In this document: positions 16,736-24,953 of the stretch, piece by piece
Position numbering within the stretch: the first letter of the stretch is position 1
How the letters are laid out: each line of letters opens with the position of its first letter
NCBI RefSeq assembly: GCF_003675385.1
Contig: NZ_RCWZ01000004.1
Coordinates: 1 to 64,000, forward strand
DNA length: 64,000 nt
Reading direction: 5' to 3'
Source: Mucilaginibacter kameinonensis
Lineage (GTDB): Bacteria; Bacteroidota; Bacteroidia; Sphingobacteriales; Sphingobacteriaceae
Program-made: the position numbers and the translations under genes
The notes under the pieces: model-generated
The model's database searches: none
What the model was told of the DNA's origin: nothing
What the model saw: only the letters and a program-made list of their open reading frames with translations

Positions 16736-18321
16736 TAGTTTTTGCGGGTTCTCGCCTCTTCAAGATCCAATTCTCGTTCTCTTGCCCGGATCAGATGATC
16801 AGCAAACTCCTTGTTCCGGTGCATCTTTTTTAACTCGCCACGCCTAACCTCAATAATTTCCAGTAGCATTTGCCGGTAATCATGAATAAAAGCAGGTGTT
16901 TGTTCTTCACCGTTTAATTGTTTTTCGGCTATCTCGGCCATGCGCTCGTATTTTTCTTTTACACGGCGAAACAGCGGCTTAGCCTCAATCTCATGGCTGC
17001 AATTGTCATCAAGATAAGCAATGACCGCTGTAGCTAAACGGTGCCTGATCTGTTGCTCTTGGCTGGCATCGTTTTCTATAACTTCCAGTTTTAACACTCG
17101 TAGTAACAGCGGCAGGCTTAATCCCTGAAGCACAAGCGTAAAAAGGATAACCGCGAAAGTGATAAACAGGATCAGGTTACGGTGCGGAAAAGCAGTCCCA
17201 TCAGCAAGCGTCAGCGGAATGGCAAGCGCCGATGCAAGCGAAACTACTCCCCGCATCCCGCTCCATCCAATCACAAACACCGGTTTCCAGCTAAGCGGCC
17301 CTTCCTTCTCTACAATCCGGCGGCTAAACAGTCGCGGTAAATAAGCCGAAGGAAAAACCCAGATCAACCTGACAATTATCGACAACACACTAATCGCGAC
17401 CGCGAAAACAATACAATCGGACAAAGAGTAATGTTCAATTCCGTGGATTATACCCGGCAATTGCAAGCCAATCATGATGAATACCACACCATTTAATAAA
17501 AAGATAGCCACATTCCATACCGTAATTGTTTGCAGGCGGGAATCATAAGAAAAAATATCAGATGAACGGAAGGATAAAAACAGACCTCCGCTAACAACCG
17601 CCAGTACGCCCGAAAAATGAAAATGCTCTGCCAAAAGGTACATGAGGTATGGGGCAATGAGCGTTAGCGCCGTATCAATGCTTGGTGTGGTTGGCAAAAA
17701 CCGGTGAATAGCATAAACCACATGCGCTATCGCCAGGCCAATCAATACGCCCATGATAACCACAGAAAAGAAACTACCCGTTGCCTGCCAAAAAGTAAAT
17801 TGCCCGGTAAAGATCGCTACAAGCGCAAAACGGAAAACGATAAGACTTGATGCATCATTAACCAGGCTCTCCCCTTCCAATATGGCAACGATCCGGCTGG
17901 GTACTTTCAGGTCCTTAAATACGGAGGCTGCGGCAACAGCATCAGGTGGTGAAATTATACCACCCAGTAAAAAGCCGAGCGCCAGCGAGCAATCAGGAAT
18001 AAGCCAACGCGCAAAAAAAGCGATAGCCGTAGCCGTAAATATCACCAAGCCGAAAGCCAGCAACCCAATCGGGCGGCGTAGCCGCCAGAACTCGGCCCAG
18101 GAGGTGTTCCATGCTGCCGAATATAACAACGGCGGCAGGAACACCGCAAATATGATATTGGGATCCATCTTTACCACGGGAACACCCGGTATAAAGCTGA
18201 TCACCAATCCCGCAAGAACTAACAGTATCGGGTACGACACGTTTAGTTTGTTACTAAGCAAGGCCAGCATGGATGTGGTGAACAACAAAGCAAGCACAAC
18301 AAGCAAATGGTCTTGGATCAT
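16735..18321 (-). CDS. Na+/H+ antiporter, CPA1 family
   Basis: 528 residues with about 12 membrane segments over 1-415 and a charged cytoplasmic tail (420-528). CPA1 hallmarks are visible: GGIISPPDAVAA (about 120-131) and EGESLVNDASSLI (about 150-162), whose Asn-Asp pair is the ion-binding site. It exchanges external protons for internal Na+ (or K+) across the inner membrane for pH and salt control. It follows the 65-residue gene by 4 bases and overlaps the PFHxFW gene by one base. Confidence 0.9.
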   Translation of the reverse strand: MIQDHLLVVLALLFTTSMLALLSNKLNVSYPILLVLAGLVISFIPGVPVVKMDPNIIFAVFLPPLLYSAAWNTSWAEFWRLRRPIGLLAFGLVIFTATAIAFFARWLIPDCSLALGFLLGGIISPPDAVAAASVFKDLKVPSRIVAILEGESLVNDASSLIVFRFALVAIFTGQFTFWQATGSFFSVVIMGVLIGLAIAHVVYAIHRFLPTTPSIDTALTLIAPYLMYLLAEHFHFSGVLAVVSGGLFLSFRSSDIFSYDSRLQTITVWNVAIFLLNGVVFIMIGLQLPGIIHGIEHYSLSDCIVFAVAISVLSIIVRLIWVFPSAYLPRLFSRRIVEKEGPLSWKPVFVIGWSGMRGVVSLASALAIPLTLADGTAFPHRNLILFITFAVILFTLVLQGLSLPLLLRVLKLEVIENDASQEQQIRHRLATAVIAYLDDNCSHEIEAKPLFRRVKEKYERMAEIAEKQLNGEEQTPAFIHDYRQMLLEIIEVRRGELKKMHRNKEFADHLIRARERELDLEEARTRKN

Positions 18322-18325
18322 TATA

Positions 18326-18523
18326 TTAAATTATCGCGTTATCAACTTCAACATCGGATAGAGAAATGAAACGAATCTGTCCTTTGTAGTTAATCCAGAT
18401 CCCCGTCCAGCCATTGCTGTCATAACCAAGAAATTCGGCCTGGGGCGATTGCGGATCAAGTCCTTCAAATGGTTTTCCGGTGTAACGCAGCAGCGTTCCT
18501 GCCGTTAAATGTTGTTTATTCAT
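18326..18523 (-). CDS. small conserved-looking protein in antiporter operon
   Basis: 65 residues with a beta-rich layout (GTLLRYTGKPFEGL, AEFLGYDSNGWTGIWINYKG) resembling a small SH3-like barrel. No signal peptide. It ends 4 bases before the antiporter start, so it is almost certainly in the same transcript. Function unknown. Confidence 0.6.
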   Translation of the reverse strand: MNKQHLTAGTLLRYTGKPFEGLDPQSPQAEFLGYDSNGWTGIWINYKGQIRFISLSDVEVDNAII

Positions 18524-18565
18524 CGATATTTTTTTATAGTAAAAAAATAGTTTTTTTTAATAATC

Positions 18566-18841
18566 TTAAGCCGCCGGCTTCCAGATCTTAAAAACGTTTT
18601 CATAGCGGCTGCCGCCATCTCTGATCAGCAAAGCAATATCCTCCTGTCTTTCGGGAAAATATTTTTCTACCAATCGTTGTATCTGCAGCAGGATCGCGCC
18701 CAGCCTGGACTCAATTGCAGCTAAGGGCATCTTGACTTTAATGATCATATCCTGGAAATAAACTTCAGCTTCCTCCCGAAGTTCTCTTTTCAGCATGACC
18801 GCTACTTGTGCATGAAATTTTCTTTTCAAATTTCTTTTCAT
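18566..18841 (-). CDS. basic helical protein, unknown
   Basis: 91 residues. A strongly basic N-terminus (MKRNLKRKFHAQVAVMLKRE) is followed by helices and the conserved-looking end RDGGSRYENVFKIWKPAA. No membrane segment, no recognised domain. It lies 42 bp upstream of the 65-residue gene on the same strand and is probably the first gene of the antiporter operon. Confidence 0.5.
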   Translation of the reverse strand: MKRNLKRKFHAQVAVMLKRELREEAEVYFQDMIIKVKMPLAAIESRLGAILLQIQRLVEKYFPERQEDIALLIRDGGSRYENVFKIWKPAA

Positions 18842-18947
18842 AACGCCAGGTTTATGCGGTAATAAATTAGTCAGTAAATTAAGATTGAACGGTGTTATCG
18901 TCTATCACAGAAAAATAAACGTCAATACCCACACAAAATATCAATGA

Positions 18948-19298
18948 CTACCAGAAGGCGTGAAAAGGATACAGGAGAAACCTGTGATACAGAATCTTAT
19001 ATATAGATGAAATTTGGGGCGTACTGGCGAGTACCGGATATTGGAGATTAGCCTGCTGCATTGTAGCAGCCTCCGCATGTAAATCCGGCGAATAATTCAG
19101 TTGCTGCTGAAAATTAAACCCTCTGTGTAATACCTCACCACAAAGCTCCCGCGCTGATTGCCCGGCATACTTTAGTGCTGCCGCTTTCAGGGTAAATGAG
19201 TGAGTGGTTGGCGCGGAAGCGGCATAAGACTTGACTGTTAATCCTGAAAGGATAAACACAGTTAGTATTCCGAAAAATAACTTCAAGCCTTTTGACAT
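18948..19298 (-). CDS. small secreted protein with C-terminal PFHxFW motif (2 of 3)
   Basis: 116 residues from the ATG at 19298; the frame extends ten codons upstream, but this Met opens the signal peptide (GLKLFFGILTVFILSGLTVKSYA). The mature chain has two Cys-free amphipathic stretches and a single Cys, and ends in RFLLYPFHAFW. The same terminal motif occurs at 16379 and 39817. A -7 box TATATTTG lies 5 bases upstream of the ATG. It is about 100 bp upstream of the antiporter operon on the same strand. Function unknown. Confidence 0.65.
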   Translation of the reverse strand: MSKGLKLFFGILTVFILSGLTVKSYAASAPTTHSFTLKAAALKYAGQSARELCGEVLHRGFNFQQQLNYSPDLHAEAATMQQANLQYPVLASTPQISSIYKILYHRFLLYPFHAFW

Positions 19299-19303
19299 AC
19301 AAA

Positions 19304-19311
19304 CAAATATA
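19304..19311 (-). promoter_or_regulatory. -7 box, probable leaderless promoter
   Basis: On the minus strand TATATTTG is followed by TTTGT and the ATG at 19298. The spacing predicts transcription starting at the start codon. Confidence 0.45.
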
Positions 19312-19427
19312 AAAGAATATTTGATCAATTTACCAGTTTCTTTGCCCGCGTTATGTTATAATATACTCTACTTGCTACCGTATGACAATCCTTTATATTG
19401 TAAAAGCTACCCTCCGGGCATAAAAAA

Positions 19428-19457
19428 AGGCCCATTTACGTATGTAAATGAGCCTTA
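19428..19457 (-). terminator. tRNA-His terminator
   Basis: AAGGCCCATTTAC/GTAAATGAGCCTT stem with a 4-base loop, followed on the minus strand by seven T. Confidence 0.8.
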
Positions 19458-19465
19458 GAAAAGCG

Positions 19466-19540
19466 GGTAAGCAATGGGGCTCGAACCCACGACCCCCAGA
19501 ACCACAATCTGGTGCTCTAACCAACTGAGCTATGCCTACC
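19466..19540 (-). tRNA. tRNA-His(GTG)
   Basis: Minus strand. Acceptor GTAGGCA pairs with TGCTTAC; the extra G at -1 opposite C73, the histidine identity pair, is encoded. The anticodon loop TTGTGGT on stem CCAGA/TCTGG gives GTG. D and T arms are canonical and CCA is not encoded. Confidence 0.96.
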
Positions 19541-19650
19541 GTTTTGTTTTTCGAGTGTGCAAAAATAGAAATCTCCCGGGATATTGCAAACTCTTTTTTA
19601 AAATTACATTAAGCTTACCCGTTTAATTTAGAATGATTATGCTTAATAAG

Positions 19651-19658
19651 TATTTTTG
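19651..19658 (+). promoter_or_regulatory. -7 box of copA, probable leaderless promoter
   Basis: TATTTTTG ends 5 bases before the ATG at 19664, so the copA mRNA probably starts at or next to the start codon. Confidence 0.45.
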
Positions 19659-19663
19659 TAACT

Positions 19664-21757
19664 ATGGCTGAGCAATTGATAGAACTAAATGTGACCGGCA
19701 TGCATTGTAATAACTGTGCCATGTCTGTCCATAAATTCCTCGAAAAAAAGGGCTTACACAATATCCTGGTTGATTTTGCCGGCGAAGAGGTGAAATTTTC
19801 TACCAGCGACGAAGCAAAGCTGCCTGAAATAAAAAAAGGGATAGAAAATTTAGGATTTAAAGTTATTGAGGACCTCAGCACCCATTCGGTGCCATTTTAT
19901 GAGCGGGTTGAAAACAAATTTATCTTCTGCGCCATCTTTACCACTCCACTTTTGCTGCACATGATATTGCCCTGGCATTTTCTGCATCAGCCAATCATTC
20001 AGTTATTATTGTGCCTGCCAGTTTTTATTATTGGATGCTTACATTTTGGTAAAAGTGCTATCAGCTCGCTTAAAGGAGGCATTCCTAATATGGATGTACT
20101 CATTTTTGTAGGTTCAACATCGGCATTTATTTATAGCCTTATCGGCACAGTACGTAACCTGGGGCCACAATACCAGTTTTATGAAACCTGTGCAACCATT
20201 ATAACACTGGTGTTACTTGGCAATGTATTTGAAAAACGCTCGGTAAGTCAAACTACTTCGGCGGTAAAAGATCTGATCAAGTTTCAGCAAGTAAATGCTA
20301 ACAGGATCATAAATGGCAGCATTGAGGTAATCAATGCCAAAGATGTACGCCCCGGAGATACGCTGCTGGTTAACCAGGGTGATAAGATCCCGGTTGATGG
20401 CGAGCTGCTTTCCGGTCAGGGTTCTGTTGATGAAGCTATGCTTACCGGCGAAAGCATCCCGGTTGAAAAACAAAAATATGATAAGGTTATTGGTGGCACT
20501 ATACTGGTTAATGGTAATTTCCATATGCTGGCTACTCGTGTTGGATCAAATACTATCCTCGCTCAAATTATCGACCTGATGAAAAAAGCCCAGGCAGCTA
20601 AACCACCGGTTCAAAAATTGGGTGATAAGGTTGCTGCCATATTTGTACCGGCAGTGATACTAATAGCGCTTGTTACTTTTATACTTACCTATTTTGCGGG
20701 CAATGCCGGCTTTCAGCATGCTATGATGAACGCAATAGCCGTACTGGTAATTTCTTGTCCATGTGCTATGGGCCTGGCTACGCCTACCGCGGTTATGGTT
20801 GGTTTAGGCAGAGCAGCCAAAAATGGTATTCTTGTAAAAGGCGGCGATACCATTGAAGCGGTTACCAATACAAAATATGTAGTATTTGATAAAACGGGAA
20901 CCCTCACAACCGGGAAGTTCACGGTTAATGAAATCAGTATCGAGGACGGGGCCGATATAGCACACATCAGGGGTATGATTGTTACCATTGAGGAACGTTC
21001 CAATCACCCGATAGCCAAATCGCTTGTAAACGGCTTAAAAGGCCTGCCACAGCAAAAGCTCATTTTAAAATCGGTTAAAGAAGAAAAAGGACTGGGCATG
21101 CGTGCTGAGGACGTGGAAGGGAATCATTACTTTTTAGGTACAGCAAAAGCCGGTAATGATGGTCATTTTAACCTCGCACTCTACAAAAACCAGGTACTGA
21201 TGGCACAAATTGCTGTTGACGACCAAATAAAACCCGAAGCTGCAGAGCTCATAACCCAACTAAAACAAATGGGCATTATCCCGGTGCTATTGAGTGGCGA
21301 TAAAAAAGACCGGTGCCTTAGAGTGGCCAATCAATTAGGTATTAAAGAGGTTCACGGCGAGAGGCTTCCTGAAGAAAAACTCAAAGCAATTGACATTTAT
21401 AAGCAAAAGGGCAAAACCATTATGATAGGCGACGGTATCAATGATGCTCCTGCCCTAACCCATGCCGACGTAGGCGTTTCTATGAACGATGCCAGCCAGG
21501 TAGCTATCCAGTCGGCCAATGTGGTGCTGTTAAATACCGATTTAAACTCGGTGATTAAGTTTTTACAGATCAGCAGGCACACACTACTCACCATAAAACA
21601 AAACCTTTTCTGGGCATTTGCCTATAATATAATAGCCATCCCTGTAGCTGCTATGGGCTTCCTTAACCCGATGGTTGGTGCGCTTACCATGGCATTTTCG
21701 GATGTGGTGGTGATAGGGAACTCATTGAGGTTGAAGATTAAAAAAGTTGATAGATAA
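19664..21757 (+). CDS. copA: copper-exporting P1B-type ATPase
   Basis: 697 residues. One N-terminal heavy-metal-binding domain (GMHCNNC at about 10-16), about eight membrane helices with the SCPCAMGLATP metal-path motif (about 362-372), actuator motif LTGES, phosphorylation site DKTGTLT (about 409), nucleotide-binding RSNHPIAK (Ser-His-Pro motif) and hinge GDGIND. It pumps Cu+ (or Ag+) out of the cytoplasm with ATP. The metal choice follows from CPC; no CueR-type regulator is adjacent. Confidence 0.92.
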   Translation: MAEQLIELNVTGMHCNNCAMSVHKFLEKKGLHNILVDFAGEEVKFSTSDEAKLPEIKKGIENLGFKVIEDLSTHSVPFYERVENKFIFCAIFTTPLLLHMILPWHFLHQPIIQLLLCLPVFIIGCLHFGKSAISSLKGGIPNMDVLIFVGSTSAFIYSLIGTVRNLGPQYQFYETCATIITLVLLGNVFEKRSVSQTTSAVKDLIKFQQVNANRIINGSIEVINAKDVRPGDTLLVNQGDKIPVDGELLSGQGSVDEAMLTGESIPVEKQKYDKVIGGTILVNGNFHMLATRVGSNTILAQIIDLMKKAQAAKPPVQKLGDKVAAIFVPAVILIALVTFILTYFAGNAGFQHAMMNAIAVLVISCPCAMGLATPTAVMVGLGRAAKNGILVKGGDTIEAVTNTKYVVFDKTGTLTTGKFTVNEISIEDGADIAHIRGMIVTIEERSNHPIAKSLVNGLKGLPQQKLILKSVKEEKGLGMRAEDVEGNHYFLGTAKAGNDGHFNLALYKNQVLMAQIAVDDQIKPEAAELITQLKQMGIIPVLLSGDKKDRCLRVANQLGIKEVHGERLPEEKLKAIDIYKQKGKTIMIGDGINDAPALTHADVGVSMNDASQVAIQSANVVLLNTDLNSVIKFLQISRHTLLTIKQNLFWAFAYNIIAIPVAAMGFLNPMVGALTMAFSDVVVIGNSLRLKIKKVDR

Positions 21758-21886
21758 TAGATCATGGTTCATGGTCGCTTTTTAGTCCATTAGTTTTAGA
21801 GGATAAGGCAAAGTTTGTTATTTTTGAAGCTTGATATTAATCCGGTTCCTGGCTATGATCTATGAACCATCAACCATGAACTAATT
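21757..21886. repeat. inverted word-repeat spacer (GGTTCATGG type)
   Basis: The left arm (about 21760-21776, ATCATGGTTCATGG) recurs as its complement at the right end (21855-21883). The right arm shares 29 identical bases with 57381-57409 before another gene. It ends seven bases before the rnhA ATG. A TATTTTTG -7 box at 21819-21826 lies inside. Confidence 0.8.
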
Positions 21887-21889
21887 TAA

Positions 21890-22360
21890 ATGATCGAAAT
21901 TTTTACAGACGGTGCTTCAAGTGGTAATCCGGGACCGGGTGGTTATGGTGTGATATTGCGTTCGGGACAGCATTACAAGGAGCTATCTGAAGGGTTTCGT
22001 AAAACTACCAACAACCGGATGGAACTGTTGGCCGTTATCAAAGGCTTAGAAGCGTTAAAGGCTCCCAACCAGGATGTCATGATCTTTTCCGACTCTAAAT
22101 ATGTGATTGATGCCATCGAAAAACGCTGGGTTAACGGCTGGGTAGCAAAAGGCTTTGTGGGCAAAAAAAACAAAGACCTGTGGATGCGTTATTTAGAGAT
22201 CAGCAAGATTCATAAAATTAAATTTACCTGGGTGCGCGGCCATAATGGGCACCCGGAAAATGAGCGCTGCGACCAGTTAGCTGTGGCAGCCGGCAAACGT
22301 CCTCCACTGCTTATCGACTCTGTTTTTGAGGCTGAGAATGCCAGGGCTGGAATGATGTAA
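21890..22360 (+). CDS. rnhA: ribonuclease HI
   Basis: 156 residues, the usual size. The four acidic catalytic residues are visible: Asp in EIFTDGASSGNPGPGGYG, Glu in NNRMELLAV, Asp in FSDSKYVID and Asp in NERCDQLA, with the conserved WVRGHNGHPEN before the last. It cuts the RNA strand of RNA-DNA hybrids. It stands alone between copA and a convergent phosphodiesterase gene. Confidence 0.95.
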   Translation: MIEIFTDGASSGNPGPGGYGVILRSGQHYKELSEGFRKTTNNRMELLAVIKGLEALKAPNQDVMIFSDSKYVIDAIEKRWVNGWVAKGFVGKKNKDLWMRYLEISKIHKIKFTWVRGHNGHPENERCDQLAVAAGKRPPLLIDSVFEAENARAGMM

Positions 22361-22389
22361 TCTAATCACAATTTACTTACATAACCCCA

Positions 22390-22533
22390 ATGTCATTTCG
22401 ACGAACAAAGCGCAGGCACTGAGCGGAAGCGTGAGGAGAAATCTTATACACCCTGCATAATCGCCTTACAGAGCGTATAAGATTTCTCTTTCGCCCCAAC
22501 ACACAATCCAACTCAGCTCTATCGAAATGACAT
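22390..22533. repeat. palindromic repeat, ATGTCATTTCGA family, copy 1
   Basis: 144 bp with ends ATGTCATTTCGA and TCGAAATGACAT and an inner stem AGGAGAAATCTTATAC/GTATAAGATTTCTC. It lies between the convergent rnhA and yfcE-type genes. A relative is at 37849-38003. No coding potential; MITE- or REP-like. Confidence 0.85.
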
Positions 22534-22551
22534 TTCTTATATTTTATTTTT

Positions 22552-23043
22552 CTATCCTGCAAGTTCTATAATCTGCAGATCCTGGATTTTATCGCCATCG
22601 ATATTAAACCTTAACAGGGTACGTACTTTATGCCAGCCTTGCTTGCCAGCCGCGCCGGGGTTCATGTGCAGGCAATTGATCTTTTTATCGAACATCACTT
22701 TTAAGATATGCGAATGCCCGGTGATAAATAACCTGGGAGGATTGCTATAAATTTCGGCTTTGATATTTTGGCTGTACCTGCCGGGATAGCCACCAATGTG
22801 GGTCATCCATACGTCCACTTCTTCGCATTTAAAACGTAAGTGCTCGGGATAAACTATTCTTACATCTTTCCCATCTATATTGCCGTAAACGCCTTTTAAG
22901 GGTTTAAAAGCAGCAAGCCTGTCAGCTAACTCGATGGTTCCGAAATCTCCTGCATGCCAGATCTCGTCACAATTTTCAAAGTGTTTAAAAACGGCATCGT
23001 CGAGGTAGCTGTGGGTATCGGAAATAAGGCCTATACGGGTCAT
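22552..23043 (-). CDS. YfcE/MJ0936-type metallophosphoesterase
   Basis: 163 residues. The calcineurin-like metal motifs are in order: GLISDTHSYLD (Asp, His), HAGDFG (Asp), GNID (Asn), WMTHIGG (His) and GHSHILK (His). Two-metal phosphodiesterases of this family act on small phosphodiesters; the cellular substrate is not known. Gly-Asn-Ile-Asp replaces the commoner Gly-Asn-Cys-Asp. It is a single gene, downstream of trmN6 by 57 bp. Confidence 0.88.
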   Translation of the reverse strand: MTRIGLISDTHSYLDDAVFKHFENCDEIWHAGDFGTIELADRLAAFKPLKGVYGNIDGKDVRIVYPEHLRFKCEEVDVWMTHIGGYPGRYSQNIKAEIYSNPPRLFITGHSHILKVMFDKKINCLHMNPGAAGKQGWHKVRTLLRFNIDGDKIQDLQIIELAG

Positions 23044-23099
23044 GTGGGTAAAGATAGCTGTAAGAGGTAAGAATCAAGAGTAGAGATTCAAGATGGAAC

Positions 23100-23804
23100 T
23101 CAAAATATGGTCAAAAAATCTCTTAGTACATTCCTGTACATTTCAGTGTATACTTTTGGTTCATTGTAAATAACAAAACTTTCAGAAATTGGCTGAGCAA
23201 CGCTCCTCCCGAAAGCAAGTATTTCTCGGTGTGCGGCATCATCTTTAAAGGAGTGTATCGTAATTATTTTTTGCAGATACAACTTGTGCTGTACCGCCAG
23301 GTTCTTAACCAGTTCAGCGGTATCAACGGGCAATATCAACCAGCAAGTCCCCTGCTCCACAAGCTGCGTTGCGAGTATTGATATCAGCCTTTCAAAAAAG
23401 CCATCGGCAGCATGCTTTGCCAAATTTGTCTTAATCCCCGGCGATTGCAGGGAGTTGATATAAAATGGCGGGTTCGATACGATGAGGTCATATCTCTTTT
23501 CGGGATGATCTTCAAAAAACTGCTCAAACCCTTTTGCGTAAAGTGTTAGCCTGCTTTCAAAAGGCGAATTGCTAAAGTTGTTTGTTGCTGTTCCCGCAGC
23601 TTGTTCGTCAATCTCAACAGCGTCTATTTTAGCCTCGGTAAATCGTTGGGCCAGCATTAGGGCTATAACGCCTGTTCCGGTGCCTATATCCAGAATGTTT
23701 AACGGCTCACCTTCGCCGGCCATAGCGCCAAGTAATACCCCATCGGTATTGATTTTCATGGCACAGCCGGTTTGGTCAACGCTGAATTGTTTGAAACGGA
23801 ACAT
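23100..23804 (-). CDS. trmN6: tRNA1(Val) adenine-37 N6-methyltransferase
   Basis: 234 residues. SAM-binding motif ILDIGTGTGVIALMLAQR (about 38-55), acidic post-motif DAVEIDE, and the adenine-N6 catalytic motif SNPPFY (about 120-125). The N-terminal pattern FRFKQFSVDQTGCAMKINTDG is typical of the YfiC/TrmN6 group, which methylates A37 of tRNA-Val. Word-repeat DNA (AAGAGGTAAGAATCAAGAG, 23058-23090) follows its stop. Confidence 0.88.
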   Translation of the reverse strand: MFRFKQFSVDQTGCAMKINTDGVLLGAMAGEGEPLNILDIGTGTGVIALMLAQRFTEAKIDAVEIDEQAAGTATNNFSNSPFESRLTLYAKGFEQFFEDHPEKRYDLIVSNPPFYINSLQSPGIKTNLAKHAADGFFERLISILATQLVEQGTCWLILPVDTAELVKNLAVQHKLYLQKIITIHSFKDDAAHREILAFGRSVAQPISESFVIYNEPKVYTEMYRNVLRDFLTIF

Positions 23805-24018
23805 GAGGGCGAAGTTATTGTTTTATTCCATTGGTCGGGGTTTTAAAGAGATTCCTGCTATATAACTTACATCGTCGCCCTCTTGGCCGGGCGGGGCCAG
23901 TTACTTTACCTTAGATGCAAAGTAACCAAACATCAAGGCAAAAAAATGCTTCAACCCACAGGCCATACTCCCTGGCCCGCTTTTTTGCCGGGCCGACGCG
24001 CTTTTGCTTTTCTAATAA

Positions 24019-24105
24019 CATGTGATTGCGAGGCACGAAGCAATCTCGTAGCTATACAGAGCGGCTATGCTTCCGTGCGATTGCTTCGTGCCTCGCAATG
24101 ACATG
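24019..24105. repeat. REP-type palindrome, ATTGCGAGGCACGAAGCAAT family, copy 1
   Basis: Ends CATGTGATTGCGAGGCACGA and its complement CGTGCCTCGCAATGACATG, nearly complementary over 27 bases, with an inner GCTAT/ATAGC-type loop. The same family is found at 48179-48263 and 59427-59522. Confidence 0.9.
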
Positions 24106-24200
24106 GTTTTAAGTTGCTTTCTTCTCTATTCAACTATTTTACTTCCGACTCTTGCTGTCTTGGTTCTTGACTCTTAAAGTCTTACCTCTTTCCCTTTACC

Positions 24201-24408
24201 GTCAGCAGGTAAGCTTCGGGTGAAAGCGGGTAGAACAATGGTGGGCTGTGCGGCTGCAGGGGCATAGCAAGTTTTTGCAGAGGGCCGGAAACGTGTGGGC
24301 GAAGCGGGGCAAAATAATTGCAGCCCGTGGTTCTACCCGGTTTGCAGGGCAAAGGCCGAGCAAAGGCATGTGGGTTGGCCGGTGCGGCAAAGAAGCCTAT
24401 CTGCTGAC
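24201..24408. repeat. 208-bp inverted-repeat element (MITE-like)
   Basis: Terminal inverted repeats of 17 bases with two mismatches: GTCAGCAGGTAAGCTTC (24201-24217) against the complement of 24392-24408. An inner pair GGGTAGAAC (24228-24236) and GTTCTACCC (24330-24338), plus GGGCTG/CAGCCC, show the element is palindromic throughout. It is GC-richer than its surroundings and has no long open frame with protein-like content. Confidence 0.7.
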
Positions 24409-24563
24409 TTGATTTTTTGGTTCTTTTGTATCAAGACAAAAGAACAAAGCCCCCCCCCCGCGGCAATTGAGCGGGCCAATGATTGTTAATACTAACAAAA
24501 GTTATTTAAAAACAAAGCGGACTTGTCCCGTGGGGGGCCGAAATAAATTCGGCATGACCGACA

Positions 24564-24953
24564 CTAAATCTCGTACAATTCCAGCGGCAAACCGTCCGGA
24601 TCGGCAAAAAAGGTGAAACGTTTGCCGGTAAGTTCATCTATACGGATAGGTTCGATGTCTATACCAAAAGATGATATATGTGCTACCGACTCATCCAAAT
24701 CATCAACCTCGAAAGCTAAATGACGCAGACCTGCAGCTTCGGGGCGCGACGGACGTGCAGGTGGATCGGGAAAAGAAAAGAGCTCGATCTGGTAGAGGTC
24801 ACCCACTTCCAGATCAAGCTTGTATGATTGCCGTTGTTCACGATAAACCTCGCGAACTATTTTTAAGCCGAGTACCTCGGTATAAAACTGTTTAGATTTT
24901 GCATAATCCGAACAGATGATAGCTATATGATGTATGCGGTTAAGTTTTAACAT
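24564..24953 (-). CDS. VOC-fold (glyoxalase-like) metalloprotein
   Basis: 129 residues, two beta-alpha-beta-beta-beta modules. Likely metal ligands are His in IHHIAI (about 7-8), Glu in QIELFSF, His in GLRHLAF and Glu in PLELYEI at the C-terminus, as in small YwbC/SMU1112c-type glyoxalase family members. The substrate is unknown. Its ATG overlaps the purL stop (TAATG), so it is translationally coupled to purine synthesis, which is odd for a glyoxalase. Confidence 0.8.
   Translation of the reverse strand: MLKLNRIHHIAIICSDYAKSKQFYTEVLGLKIVREVYREQRQSYKLDLEVGDLYQIELFSFPDPPARPSRPEAAGLRHLAFEVDDLDESVAHISSFGIDIEPIRIDELTGKRFTFFADPDGLPLELYEI

Larger units (their letters stand above)
23805..24563. other. 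760-bp spacer rich in palindromic elements
   Basis: No gene is seen. In order it holds a GC-rich inverted motif (GGCCGGGCGGGGCC against GGCCCGCTTTTTTGCCGGGCC, about 23886-23995), a REP-type palindrome (24019-24105), word-repeat DNA (24125-24190), a 208-bp inverted-repeat element (24201-24408), and a hairpin GTTCTTTTGT/ACAAAAGAAC (24420-24445) next to a run of ten C (24452-24461). Confidence 0.75.

Noticed and set aside
17753..18361. 202-codon ORF opposite the antiporter gene
   Set aside because: Antisense to a firm membrane-protein gene; composition is Ser/Thr/Lys-rich with no domain.
24019..24105. CRISPR repeat
   Set aside because: The three REP-type copies are far apart, palindromic and lack spacers or cas genes.
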